From the NCBI GenBank assembly GCA_019722365.1, contig JADFUC010000169.1, forward strand, positions 1-64,000: a stretch of DNA of 64,000 nt, given 5' to 3'. This DNA comes from Lithospermum erythrorhizon (lineage: Eukaryota; Streptophyta; Magnoliopsida; Boraginales; Boraginaceae). Shown one piece after another: positions 23,246-33,650 of the stretch (position 1 is the stretch's first letter; each line of letters starts with the position of its first letter). The translations under genes and the position numbers were made by a program. The notes beneath the pieces were generated by a model. The model had not been told where the DNA came from, made no database searches, and worked only from the letters and a program-made list of their open reading frames with translations.

Positions 23246-25690
23246 TATAACGACCACGCCCGAATTCGGCCGCCACGAGTGAGAGTCATTAAAATCCGGA
23301 ACACGAGTCGCCAAGCCGATGGAGCGACTCGGTTTAAACTTCTTTCGTTTCCTTCAAAAATAAGATTTCATATAATATTTCAAAATAATCCGCAGTTTAA
23401 AAGCTTTACATCCATCGGGTGATATCAACCAGCAACTCCATATATATACAAACGTATCCCAAATAAGCGGTAATGTCGGCAAGGCTACAAAGAGGAAGAA
23501 TGCGTACTCGAATACAAAATGACAAGCTGAGCAAGGCTAAAGTTTCAAAAGGAAATACAACAATCAAAATGGTTGACAACACATCAAAATGGGACTTTGA
23601 GGATCCTCAGCCACCCGATGCTCACAGCCACTCGGAACAAAACTCTCAAGCAGCCTCTTGGCTCAGCTGCCCTTTGTCGGCTGGCAAAAAATGAAATGCC
23701 GTCCAATGCGAAAAGGGTGTAAGCATGAAGCTTGAGTGAGGGAAACTTAACACGGGGTGAACTTACCATGGAGCGAGTCGATCAATAATATAATAGTCAA
23801 ATATGAATAAAATACATATATCCGGGACTACCTAAAAGGTCATACAACATGGTTCACAGAAAGTCTCGGACATAATACATGAAGATATAATAGAAAGTTT
23901 AAGCAAGCACACAATTCGAGAGAGAAAGAAATCAATAGACTTCAGCAAAGACTAAACTAGTCATCAAACCTCGCATCTACCATTATCCGCTTTTGATATA
24001 CCAACCTCACAATGTAGCGTATACTCAATCCGTCTACCTCAAGAATGGACTAATCAATAATCACCCGCTTATACCGCGTATAAGGCCAAAACGCTTATAC
24101 ACAAAGTATAAGGCACGCACTTATACCTGAAAGTATAAAGGCAAATCGCTCATACACTAAGTCTGAGGCACACATTTATTATACACTAAGTATAAGGCGC
24201 ACGCTCTTATACACTAAGTATAAGGCACGCGCTCTTATACACTAAGTATAAGAGCCAATATCGTCGTATCCGGCAAAGGAAGGAAGTACTTTAACCACAA
24301 TCATCCTGACATAGGTCAAATCACGATGCGAGTCACCTCCAGGTATTACATAATTCTAACCATCACCTCCTCGATAACCAACTACTCTGCTCCCAAACAA
24401 TATCCAAGCACCTTGCTAAAATATCCTGCAATCATAAGCTAAACACAATCGCCGACAAGGCCACGAGAAATACATAAGTGCCGACAAAGGCCCACATAAA
24501 TGAAATATAAGTTGGGAGTTGAGTTGTGCCTCAGCAATCTTCAACGCCACGAGAATATAATCACATAATAAAATCATGGCTCACACAAATGAATCGCACA
24601 TAATCATACCATGATTACATGTATCATTCTCACGTAATCATAACCTGATAACATGTCACGCAATTTAAAATGAATGTAAGTAACACCCGTGAGATAAATC
24701 TTTCACCTCTGCTTTAGTACCCACTTGAAACCTCCTTGAACACAATCACGATAGCTGCCACTTTTCACGATCAACGCCTAAACAAACACCCAGAAAAGTA
24801 TAATCCAGGACACACTACGATACCGGCGTTCTAGAAGATACATAACCAGGGAACTATCTCTATGATGCAACATGACGGATAAACTATCGAATTATAATCA
24901 TCCGGACCTGACCAATCGATCCCCGCTAAAAATTCCATCTTATTACTTTATCATTACAAATCGACTTATAAGTCATTTTTAGTTAATCGGCGAGTCCATA
25001 ATTAACAACCTATACTCCAAAATATCATTATAACTCGGCTTGGAATTAACCTTTGTTTGACCTTATTCCACTTTAATCAATTTTAAATCACGATTTAATA
25101 TCACAATAACTATAATAAGGTCCCAACCTCCCTACACATTTAAAGTCTTAGAAAAATATCAACCCAAAAGTCAACCGAAAACCTAAAAAGTCAACTTGAC
25201 CTTAACCAACTAAGATTCATCATAAAATTGAATTATGGAAAAGTCAACTAAAAGTCAACCATGTCAAAACCCAAGAAATATCTCAAAAGACTTGAAATTT
25301 CTTTGCTTAACTCGAAGACAATATGATGAGGAGAAAAGATATTCTACAAGCGATCTTGAGTTTGGCTTTGACAATCGAAGAGAGAAATGGAAAATGAAAA
25401 TTTTTTAAGGGGAGGGGGTGAATATCTAGAGCCACAGGAGAGAAAAAGAAGAAAGAAGATGATCTCGAAATGATTATGTGGAAGATAAGCTTGACTAGAT
25501 ATTTAAAAACTTCGAGTCCACGTTCGGTTTCGGTTAATTCTCGACATCATACTTAAATCTCCTGAACCCGATTCCAAAAGATAAAATATTCCATGACAAA
25601 AACCACCAAAATTATAAATGTAATTATTTCTAAAAATTTCACGAAATAATATTATCATCGAGATTATTTATACTATCGGGTCCGCGCCCG
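23246..25690 (-). mobile_element. Gypsy LTR B (5' LTR of the minus-strand element)
   Basis: Aligned to LTR A in inverted orientation over about 2.4 kb. Shared landmarks are the GGATAGTATAAAT / CGATAGTATAAAT segment near the start, TTTCTCTCTTCGATTG, the paired TTGACTTTT motifs, the palindrome array and the U5 segment GGCGGCCGA before the primer site. About 80 bases are missing at its upstream end relative to A, where it meets LTR C. It would contain the promoter of the minus-strand element. Confidence 0.8.
24068..24256 (-). repeat. Array of short palindromes in LTR B
   Basis: About seven units of the type CTTATACACTAAGTATAAG with GGCACGC-like spacers. Each is a palindrome with arms CTTATAC/GTATAAG, and some arms have substitutions. 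It is the inverted counterpart of the array in LTR A. Confidence 0.8.
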
Positions 25691-25724
25691 ACCGATGATG
25701 TGCATTGTTCTTTGTTGGTCTTAT

Positions 25725-26780
25725 CATCGAGATTATTTATAACATTATTTATGATGATGTGCGTTATTCTTCATTGATCTTATACTACGGTATAAGTGCG
25801 GTTTGGCCTTATACTACGATATAAGTGTGGTTTGACCTTATGCCGGTATAAGGCGGTATTGATTATCTGTGATCGACTTTCTTTGTGTGCATTGTTGGTG
25901 TTGGCCTTATACTACGGTATAAGAGCGATTAATACATTAGAGATTGGTCCATTCTGCGGAGGTAGACGGATCTAGCATATGTCGTAGGAGTTGGTATAGT
26001 TATTCGGAATATGAGAGATAGGCAGGGTTGATGACTAGAGTTATAGTCGTTGTTGAATGCGTGATCTTTATTCTAGGTGATTGTGTGCCTTATTGAGACT
26101 TTGTATTATATCTTGACATGTTATGCACGAGACCTTCTTTGAAATTTTTATGATATGGTTTCATTAGGTGATCACAGGTATATACACATATTTATTCATA
26201 TTGACTAATATATCTTTTCACTATCTGGAATTCCATTATGGCTTAAGTTTCGCCCCTGTGTTAAGTTTTCACTAAGCCATGACTTACAGCCTATTCGCTT
26301 TGTGAATGACATTTCATTTTGTGCAGTGTGAACTGAGCGATTGAAGTCGGGAGAAATTTGTTTGAGGATTTATATTCGAGTGGCTAGGTGGCTGTCGGGT
26401 GGGCGAGGATCACTCGCGATCTCGTTTGTTATTATTTGTCAACCGTTTCTTGATTGTTGTCTTTCATTTTCGGACTTTTAGCGCTATACCGGCAATTATT
26501 TTGTATTCGGAATCTGATATTTACTCTCGATTGCGGCCTTTCGGCATTATTGTCTTTTGAGAGATATGTTATATATATATGGAGTTGGTTGGTTAGATAT
26601 CACCCTGATGGATTGTAAATTTTAAAAACTGTTTTTTCTAGAATTTTAATTGTAAATCAAATTTTTGGATAAAACGAGTAGTTCTTTAAACTGAGTCGTC
26701 CATCAGTATGGTGACTCTGGTGTTCAGGATATAATGATTCTACTTCGGGTGGCCGACTGGGGCGGAGTCGTTCACGAGTT
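25725..26780 (+). mobile_element. Gypsy LTR C, partial (3' part)
   Basis: Homologous to the 3' half of LTR A. It has a palindrome array, GTGGCTAGGTGGCTGTCGGG (compare 17.81 kb), GATATCACCCTGATGGATTG (compare 18.03 kb) and GGTGGCCGACTGGGGCGGAG (compare 18.18 kb). Its 5' half is absent, replaced at the junction with LTR B. No primer site or gag follows, so it is a truncated LTR. Confidence 0.7.
25783..25926 (+). repeat. Array of short palindromes in LTR C
   Basis: Four units of CTTATACTACGGTATAAG or close variants. The outer arms are the same as in A and B, but the core differs (TACG instead of TTAG). Three are adjacent and the fourth lies about 55 bases further on. Confidence 0.75.
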
Positions 26781-26989
26781 GTTGTGCGTGATTAGGAATA
26801 CGCGATGGATTCTTTTTCTTAAAATTATTTTTTTTTTTTTTTTTTTTGACGTTGCATATTGTTATTGAGTTGTTTGAAGCCCAGGTGTCTCTTTAAATTT
26901 GAGGCATCCATCGATTGGTGACTCTAATAATAGATTTGGGGCAGTCCCCAGCACCGTAGGCGTATGACAGAGTGGGTGGTGCACCCAAT
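26781..26989. other. Spacer with a poly-T tract and an LTR-end-like segment
   Basis: A run of about 20 T lies near 26829-26848, followed by GCATCCATCGATTGGTGACTC at about 26904. That segment resembles the U5 region of LTR D (CATCCATCGATTGGCGACT) and suggests another short LTR fragment. The poly-T lies just downstream of the minus-strand LINE and could mark its poly-A tail, although about 150 bases intervene. Confidence 0.35.
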
Positions 26990-28490
26990 CATTATCTATT
27001 AAATGCAACTTTAATATCATTGAACCCATCTTGTATTGGCGTGATTAAGTGATTGGAGTTAGTATGATTTGCATTTATGATCCCAAACTCTGATTGACTT
27101 CCATTTGTTAATGTCCATTCCTGCCCGTATAGTATCCCTCACTGAGAGGATACTACGCCAAGTGTAGTTAGGTCAGGCCCAAGGATACTGTCCAGAAATC
27201 TATGAGGGGAAATTATAGCCTGGCCTTGTATGCCTGGGAAAGCTTACTTGTTCGCTCCAAGATGAGTTTTTCATGCTTTGTTGCATAGAAACGCTTGGTT
27301 GAAGCACTGTGTATCTCGAATCCAAGCGCACCTTCAACCTTTGATTTGCACAAAATCTTCCAAGACAATCAATGTACTTTCTTTTTTGTTTGTAGTATTT
27401 GATCCCCACCAAAAGTTAGCGGAGATAAATTGCTTTCGTTACACTTGTCTTGGTAGCTTAATCTGCATTTTAAAGTGAGATCGGCCTTCTTGCCATAACG
27501 ATAATATAGGCTTCCAATTATCGACTTTGGATTTGCACTCTATCTCACGATAGATTTGAAAACCTCTTTCTTGGATGAGCCGGTTGTAGTTGGGAGGCCT
27601 AGATATTTGTCATGGGAGGTTACTTGGTTATGCCTAACATGTCCAAGATTGCTTTCTGGTCTCTTTTTTCACGTTGGGATTGAATAAGAGAGTAGATTTA
27701 AAGGGGAGTTTGCAATTTGCCTGAACCGAGCCTCATGGGTGTCTAATATACTTTTTGAGTTTATTAGCACTCTCCTGCCAAATGCGCTACTGACCAAAGT
27801 GGTAGCGGAAGCATTAGATGGGTATAAGCTCCAAATGGGTCTAGTCTGTTACCCGTATCTGCTCCTGCATGGCGTGATACCCACTTTTTAGAAGCGATAA
27901 CCCTTGATGCGGATGATGAATAAATAAGGTGATAGGGAATCTCCTTGTCGGGTCCTCGTCTGGCTTTGATGTACTTGACACGCTCCCGAATTCGTCAAGA
28001 GGAATATGTGGCGATTGACATAGTGCATGATCAAATTGACCCTTAAGGCCGACCAACATGGAGCATTGCTGGCGTAGATACCTCCATTCAATGCGATCCA
28101 TACGCCTTAAACATGTCATAATGAAACATGAAGCCACTTTACCACTCTTTTTATGTTTGAGAACATGGTGAGCCTCATAAGCCATGAGTATGTTATCACC
28201 CATGAGCTTTACATCCACGTGAATGCACTTTCACGGATTTCTAAAGATGATATGCGGCATAATCTTTTCCAACCAGTTTCCCAAGCTTTTGCAATAACCT
28301 TTGTCCTTTGTATTACACATAGAGCTGATAGGTCCAAATTAAGACATATTGATAGGTTGCTCAACTTTTGGAATAAGCGTGATCAAAGTGAAATGGAATT
28401 TATTAAGTAAAAGACCATTATTTAAATAATTCAACACCGTATTCTGATATCAAAAGCCTATAATTTCCCAATAATATTGGGAAAAAAAAA
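26990..28490 (-). mobile_element. L1-type LINE reverse-transcriptase fragment
   Basis: The minus strand reads, in changing frames, through plant L1 RT landmarks: TLIPKVEQP at about 28375, DNILMAYEAHHVLKHKKSGK near 28190-28130, RIEWRYLRQ near 28080, QGDSLSPYLFII near 27930, and the post-RT linker with YLGLP-like, NWKP, FWWG, ECFNQA-type and FLDSILGP segments down to about 27000. Endonuclease is absent at the 5' side, as expected for 5'-truncated LINE copies, and RNase H is not seen. Multiple stops and frameshifts rule out activity. Confidence 0.85.
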
Positions 28491-28499
28491 GCCCGACAT

Positions 28500-29630
28500 C
28501 TGAAATCGGGGCTTGGTGCCTTATTTCCACGCATGGAGAATACGCGCCTTGATCTCCTCGCAGGAGTGAATTCATGTTCTAGGAATCGGATTGAGTCGTC
28601 ATCGAGATGGAGTGTATGTAGGCTGAGCTAAATCGTTCAAGTTACCCTACTCGGCTATGTAAATGAATCCCGTATCTAGCGACTCTGATACGGTGTATCC
28701 TCGAAACATCCTGTGACGCTCGTTTCCCATCTTGAATGGAGGTAATATGATTTGTTTTCCCGCTCTATGAGCGTGAAAGTAAGTAGTCTTGCGATCCCCT
28801 TTAACATGCCCTGATGCCCTTGATGGGTTGACTTTTGATAGATATCGTCTACTTCACTTTAGCGATCTATATCCTTGGCAGGATACAAGCTTGGTCTTTG
28901 GAATGGCATTTTTTCCCTTTAGGTTTGTGGTTGATTGAGATTGAACCCCACAATGTCAATAGATCGGGTAGATGGTCCAGTGAGTTATTTGAAGATAAGT
29001 GTAGTAGATGGCATTTGGGAAACATATCACTACATCCTTTGCTAGTAAAAGGCATCTATTAAGCCTCTAGTAGGATTTGGGGAGATAAATTTGTTACGCT
29101 GAGTGTGCGAGGACCCAGTAATCAAATGTCAAGCATCACAATCGTTGGTAACTTGGCGAAAATTTTCAATTTGCCATTGCGGACTTTGAGTCTTTGGGAG
29201 AAATGCTCACTAGTGTCAGCAGCATTTAAATGCTATAAACATTGTTAGACAAAAGCGATTATCCTTATATCCCAAGTCGAGGAGGAGTTTCTTGCACGAG
29301 TGAAAGAGGTAACTAAGCCGTCCTTGTGATATGGATGATGTCGTTTCCATGAACCCGAACCACTTGAGTTAGTACTTTTCAACAAAGCGTCTCATTAGAC
29401 AAAATCGTTGGTAATTACTTTTTTCTGTTAGGAGTAGAAACAAGGGAGGCTGCAATGAGTTAGTGTAGAGTTATGACATAGCAGACTAGGGCACTTTGTC
29501 AGAAAGTCTTGTCCTATTTACCTTTTTGAAGTCGGGGCTAGTTTACATTTTACTACGACTTTGTGAAGTTTGTCATAGAAAAAACAAATTAGTGATATTT
29601 TTTATGATAATTATCTGTTGCTTGTTGTTT
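28500..29630. other. Unassigned sequence between LINE and copia pol
   Basis: No certain domain is seen. A small hairpin, GCCCGACATCTGAAATCGGGGC, lies near 28491-28512. The part from about 29060 probably belongs to gag/protease of the copia element that follows, but its translation has too many stops to recognise a zinc knuckle or DSGA protease motif. Frames at 28835-29062 show no known motif. Confidence 0.35.
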
Positions 29631-29639
29631 TGATTTATT

Positions 29640-32285
29640 CATTTATGATCCCAGGGGACCTATCGGGTCATGTCCTCTTATTGATTTTTCGCTATTTCCT
29701 TACTTTAGTTGATGATTTTCTCTCAAGTCTTTGTGTGGGTTGTTTTGTTGCATGATAGGACTGAAGTGTATTATGTGTTTCTTAAATTTCTTGCCATGAT
29801 TAAAAGACAGTTTGGGGGTGAAGTGTGTCGTATGCGATAATATGTCTGGGAATTTAGTACACGAAACCTTATTTTTTCTAGTCGCCCAGGATAGTGTTTC
29901 AAACCTCTTTGTTGGTACCCTCATGTGAGGTGGTGGCGTTGAAAGAAAGCATGATATATTTTTATGTCAGTGGCCGAGCCTTCGTTTAGGGACATCTTCC
30001 TATCGAGTTCTACGGTGAGTGTGTGTTGGGGGTTGCATATTTAATTAATCGAACCCCTTCTAGAATTTTGGCTTTTAAATCACCCTATGAGATATTATAT
30101 GGTACTTCTCCTGTTTATGATGATATGAGAGTCTTTGGGTGTTTATGTTATGCTAAAACTACGTTCTAAAGGTATTAAGTTTGCTGAGTAAGTAATTAGG
30201 CGTTGTGTGTTTGTTGGTTATCTTTCGATAAAAAGGGTGATTATTTGATGTTGGACCATGAATATTTTGTGTCTTGTGATGTGGTTTTCTCGAGAAGAAT
30301 TTCCCGCTTTGAGGCATTGATTTTTGATCGAGCGGTGATTCGAGGGAGGTAAGCCGGGTGGCGTCGAACCGATAGGCGGATGTGGCAGCGTCGGGTTGGA
30401 TGAGGAGAGAGCGAACCAATAGGTGAGTAGCGACATCGCATTCGGACATGGCCGCTTGCACATGAGGGAGGCTGAGGTGAGTGCAAATCCTGAAGCCGAT
30501 TCGGCCGGAGGCGATAGCCTGGCGTTGTTGGTTTGGGTAATGAAGTGGTGAGCTTAGGTTGGGTAGGGGACATAAGAGATGCGTTAACCATCTCCCAGAG
30601 AGATTTTGTGACACATGTGATTAGTCCACTCTCTGCTTTCGGCCATTCACCTATTTCCTCTCCTATCTCAGGTATTTCATATCCTCTTTCTACGTTGTTT
30701 GAGTTATGACATATTTTACGGTGAGGCAGGGGTTTTTTCTTCTTCTTCACTGCCGGAGTCTTGAACCTAAATCCTATCTTCGGGCATCGAAGGATTCAGG
30801 TTGGTGTGCAGCTATGTTGAGTGAGATACGTGCTTTGGAGGATGGCGGCTTGCGTGAGTGGTTGGCTGCACTCAGGCAGAGGCTCTAGGGAGCCGATGGG
30901 TGTACAAGATTAAGTACAACTGGATGCAGAGTGTTGAGCGCCTGAGGCGGGCTTGTTGTGTTTGGTAATCATCGGAAGGAAGGAATTGCCTGATACGATA
31001 CATTAAGCACACATGCATTAAGATGTCTCTTGTCGGGACATTCTTAGCATTTGCGGTGTCGATGGTGGATACTCGTCGGATGGATGTGCGTAATTCTTTT
31101 TGCATGGAGATCTCGATGAGGTATATATGAAACTTCCACGGGTTTTGATCATAGTGAACCCGACAAAGTGTGTGCATTGTAAGTCATGGTATGGACTAAA
31201 GCAGGGAACCTCGTTGTTGGTTCGCTAAACTTCATTGCGAGCACACTGATTTTATAGTTTCACTCAGTCTCGCTCGGACTATTCTTTATTCTTTTATGTT
31301 TGTGATGAGGTTCAGTTGTTTGTTCTTGTGTATGTTGATGATATGATTATTTCTGACACTAATCTGACTACAGTGAATAATTTCAAGAAGTACCTCAGTT
31401 CATGTTTTCACATGAAGGATCTAGGGGTCCTAAAGTATTTTTGGTATAGAATTGGCCGAGGAGTGCTACGAGGAATCTCTCTTTATGTCGGGGAAAGTGT
31501 TTTGGACATTATTAATGAGTGTGGCTTGTTGGTGAGTAGATCACTGGCTTTTCCCATGGAGACAAATGTAAACTTGGCTCATGCAATTAGTGCGGCAGCT
31601 TAGCGTAGGGGAGAAATATAAGCATTTGATTAGTCGACCGATTTATCTCTCTTATACTTTCGTCGATATCGCCTATCTTTGTACATATCCTCTTAGTTTT
31701 GCGGAGCGAGAATCATTGGAATAAACTTTCAGTGGTGAATACCTCAAAATTTTGCCCGATCGGGGAAGTGCATTCTGTGATTCGACTTAAAATTATGCAG
31801 GTGAAGATTGTGGGAATTCGGATGGGTAATTTGTCATGTTCTTAGGCTTCGATTCTTGTGGTTGAGTGGTGTTTAGCAGGGGAGTTCTCCTGTTTCTTGG
31901 AGGACAAGCCGAAGAATTGTGTCATTATCTTCGGCCCAGGCCGAGTACATGGCTATGGCGGCTTTGGCGTGTGAGCTAAAGTGGGCGAAGGGATTGTTGG
32001 CATGTTTGGGCATTGATAAATGCTTGATGATTGAGTAATATAGTGATAGTCGATCGACACTACATCGGCATAATCTTTTTGTTTTCCCTGGCCTTCGAAG
32101 CAGTCGAGAGATCGATTGTCCTTTTTGTGGAGACCAGCTGGCAGTGGAATTTATTGTTGCTTCTCGTGTCCCGAAACTTAGCGAACTGCGAACATCTTTA
32201 GAGTCTCTCTTGGGAAGTAGCCGTTCGAAACTTTGATAAGCAGAGTTGGGCGTTTGTGATCTTAAATGCTTGGCTTGGGGAGGGG
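29640..32285 (+). pseudogene. Ty1/copia pol remnant (integrase, RT, RNase H)
   Basis: Domains are in copia order. Integrase at 29640-30175 has YFLTLVDDFS, then a VERKH segment, then AYLINRTPS, KSPYEILYG and VFGCLCYA. RT at about 30760-31600 has the SEIRALEDG segment, YKIKYN, FLHGDLDEVYMKLP, the catalytic box FVLVYVDDMIIS (31319 on) and the CFHMKDLGVLKYF motif. RNase H at about 31610-32250 begins LVGRLIYLSYT and includes a degraded CxxxW/SxxE region. The longest intact piece is the 95-codon frame 31316-31603. Many stops and frameshifts are present. The antisense 176-codon frame at 31873-32403 is a shadow. Confidence 0.85.
32272..32285 (+). other. Polypurine tract of the copia element
   Basis: GGCTTGGGGAGGGG ends directly before TGTTGGAGATATTG. 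A purine-rich tract followed by TGTTGG is the standard boundary between copia pol and the 3' LTR, where second-strand DNA synthesis is primed. Confidence 0.75.
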
Positions 32286-33650
32286 TGTTGGAGATATTGT
32301 CGGGACAAGGTCGGGAGTTATAGGTGGAGCACATGTCGATCTTTCGTGTGTGGTGGCGGTAGAAGTTCGGAGAACTTGGACAGTGAGATCGATATTCTCG
32401 CATATCGAGGCGCGTATTTGATCTAGCGTTTTGTATTATTAAATTTAGTGTTTATATAGGAAGCCCATTAGCTAGTATGTATAAATTATACTCTAAACTC
32501 ATTCTTTTATATGAATCATTATTTTCTATAACTAGTCATGAAAAAGATACAAATGTGTGGCATGGAATTGTTTGTGGACTATATATAAACAACTGTTTGT
32601 ATAACAAAGCACATAAACTTAATGCATGTCTTTGAATTTTTTTTGCCCAATTGTTATTGCGAATTCTTTTAGAATTCTAGATATAAATTTATATATTTTT
32701 ACTAGTCGACATCTCATACAGTATGGCCTACGTACTAATCTTCTTTTCGTCCTAAATTATAATAGTACAATATCCACCTTGGTGGTCAGCATATTTTTGC
32801 CGGTCGGGGGAGAAGGATATGGAAAATATCAAACAGTTTAGCCAATATCTTAGTAGAAGTTGACGTTTCAAAGTTTGTTTTACAACTCAAATATGGAATT
32901 GAATTCTCTTACATGCATTGAACTTTTAATAAAGAAATATATTGTTGCCTACTGAAATATGATACTCTCTAATGCAGTTTAATTAATGTATTCAGTTTTT
33001 GGCAAAAAAGTTTGACAATAAATAACATTAAGAATTATAACAAAAAACATATGAAAATTATTCTATAAATAAATCCATTAACATAAAATCATATATATTT
33101 ATTAAAATAATAGATAAAACATGCAAACTGAATAAAAATATCTAAAACAAGGATTGGATATAAAGTAAATGGCTAAAATACATATTATTATAATGTGATG
33201 TTTAACGGGGTAAATATTTAGTATTGTGATATACTTATAAAAATAGAGATCGGTTTTTAAATACTCCTTATCAAACATTAAATTAGTTATAAAGGTACAG
33301 GTTGCTTTGTCAGCAACTACGCAGCAGAGACACATGATATAATATGTATATGTATGTTGTCTGCTTGTCAAGGCAACTGCTTTTTGCGATAATGACGTCT
33401 TGTGTCTCTGGGCGAGGTCGTTGGTCATAACTGGCCCCTTGAGAAAGTGGTTAGAGGAAGTTTTTCTCGGCTGGTTTAGCTCTTGTCTTAGTTCTCTTTC
33501 GCTTGAGTTTATGATTTGTATTGTTGAATTGATGAATGTGTCGTTTGATATGTATTAAAAAAAAAAAAAAATTGTATGTTGTCTGCTTTTGGTTGAAGTT
33601 GAAGCTCGTTCCGTGCAAAACTAGGCTTCGCAACCGAATTTTATAGTATG
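32286..33650 (+). mobile_element. 3' LTR of the copia element; right edge uncertain
   Basis: Begins TGTTGGAGATATTGTCGGG right after the polypurine tract. The right boundary was not identified. A CTTGAGTTTATG ... poly-A tract near 33550 and a TTCCGTGCAAAAC segment near 33610 lie within the range. No 5' LTR copy was found in the window for comparison, so the end is a guess and later insertions may be included. Confidence 0.45.

Larger units (their letters stand above)
20845..25690 (-). mobile_element. Truncated Ty3/gypsy element (LTR B, primer site, gag, PR, partial RT)
   Basis: On the minus strand the order is LTR (25690 to 23246), tRNA-iMet primer site (23242 to 23231), gag (about 23205 to 21985), protease (about 21675 to 21400), then RT that stops at about 20845. 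RNase H, integrase and the second LTR are missing. gag is much richer in GC than the surrounding spacer. Frameshifts and stops occur in every domain. The TGTAA-type LTR, iMet primer and gag type suggest a chromovirus, but the integrase and any chromodomain are gone. Confidence 0.85.

Noticed and set aside
30159..30750. Minus-strand frames of 151 and 169 codons
   Set aside because: Antisense to the copia integrase-RT connection region on the plus strand, rich in Ser/Pro/His as expected from a shadow frame.
31873..32403. Minus-strand open frame of 176 codons
   Set aside because: Lies antisense to recognisable copia RNase H and LTR sequence on the plus strand; the translation has no known motif.
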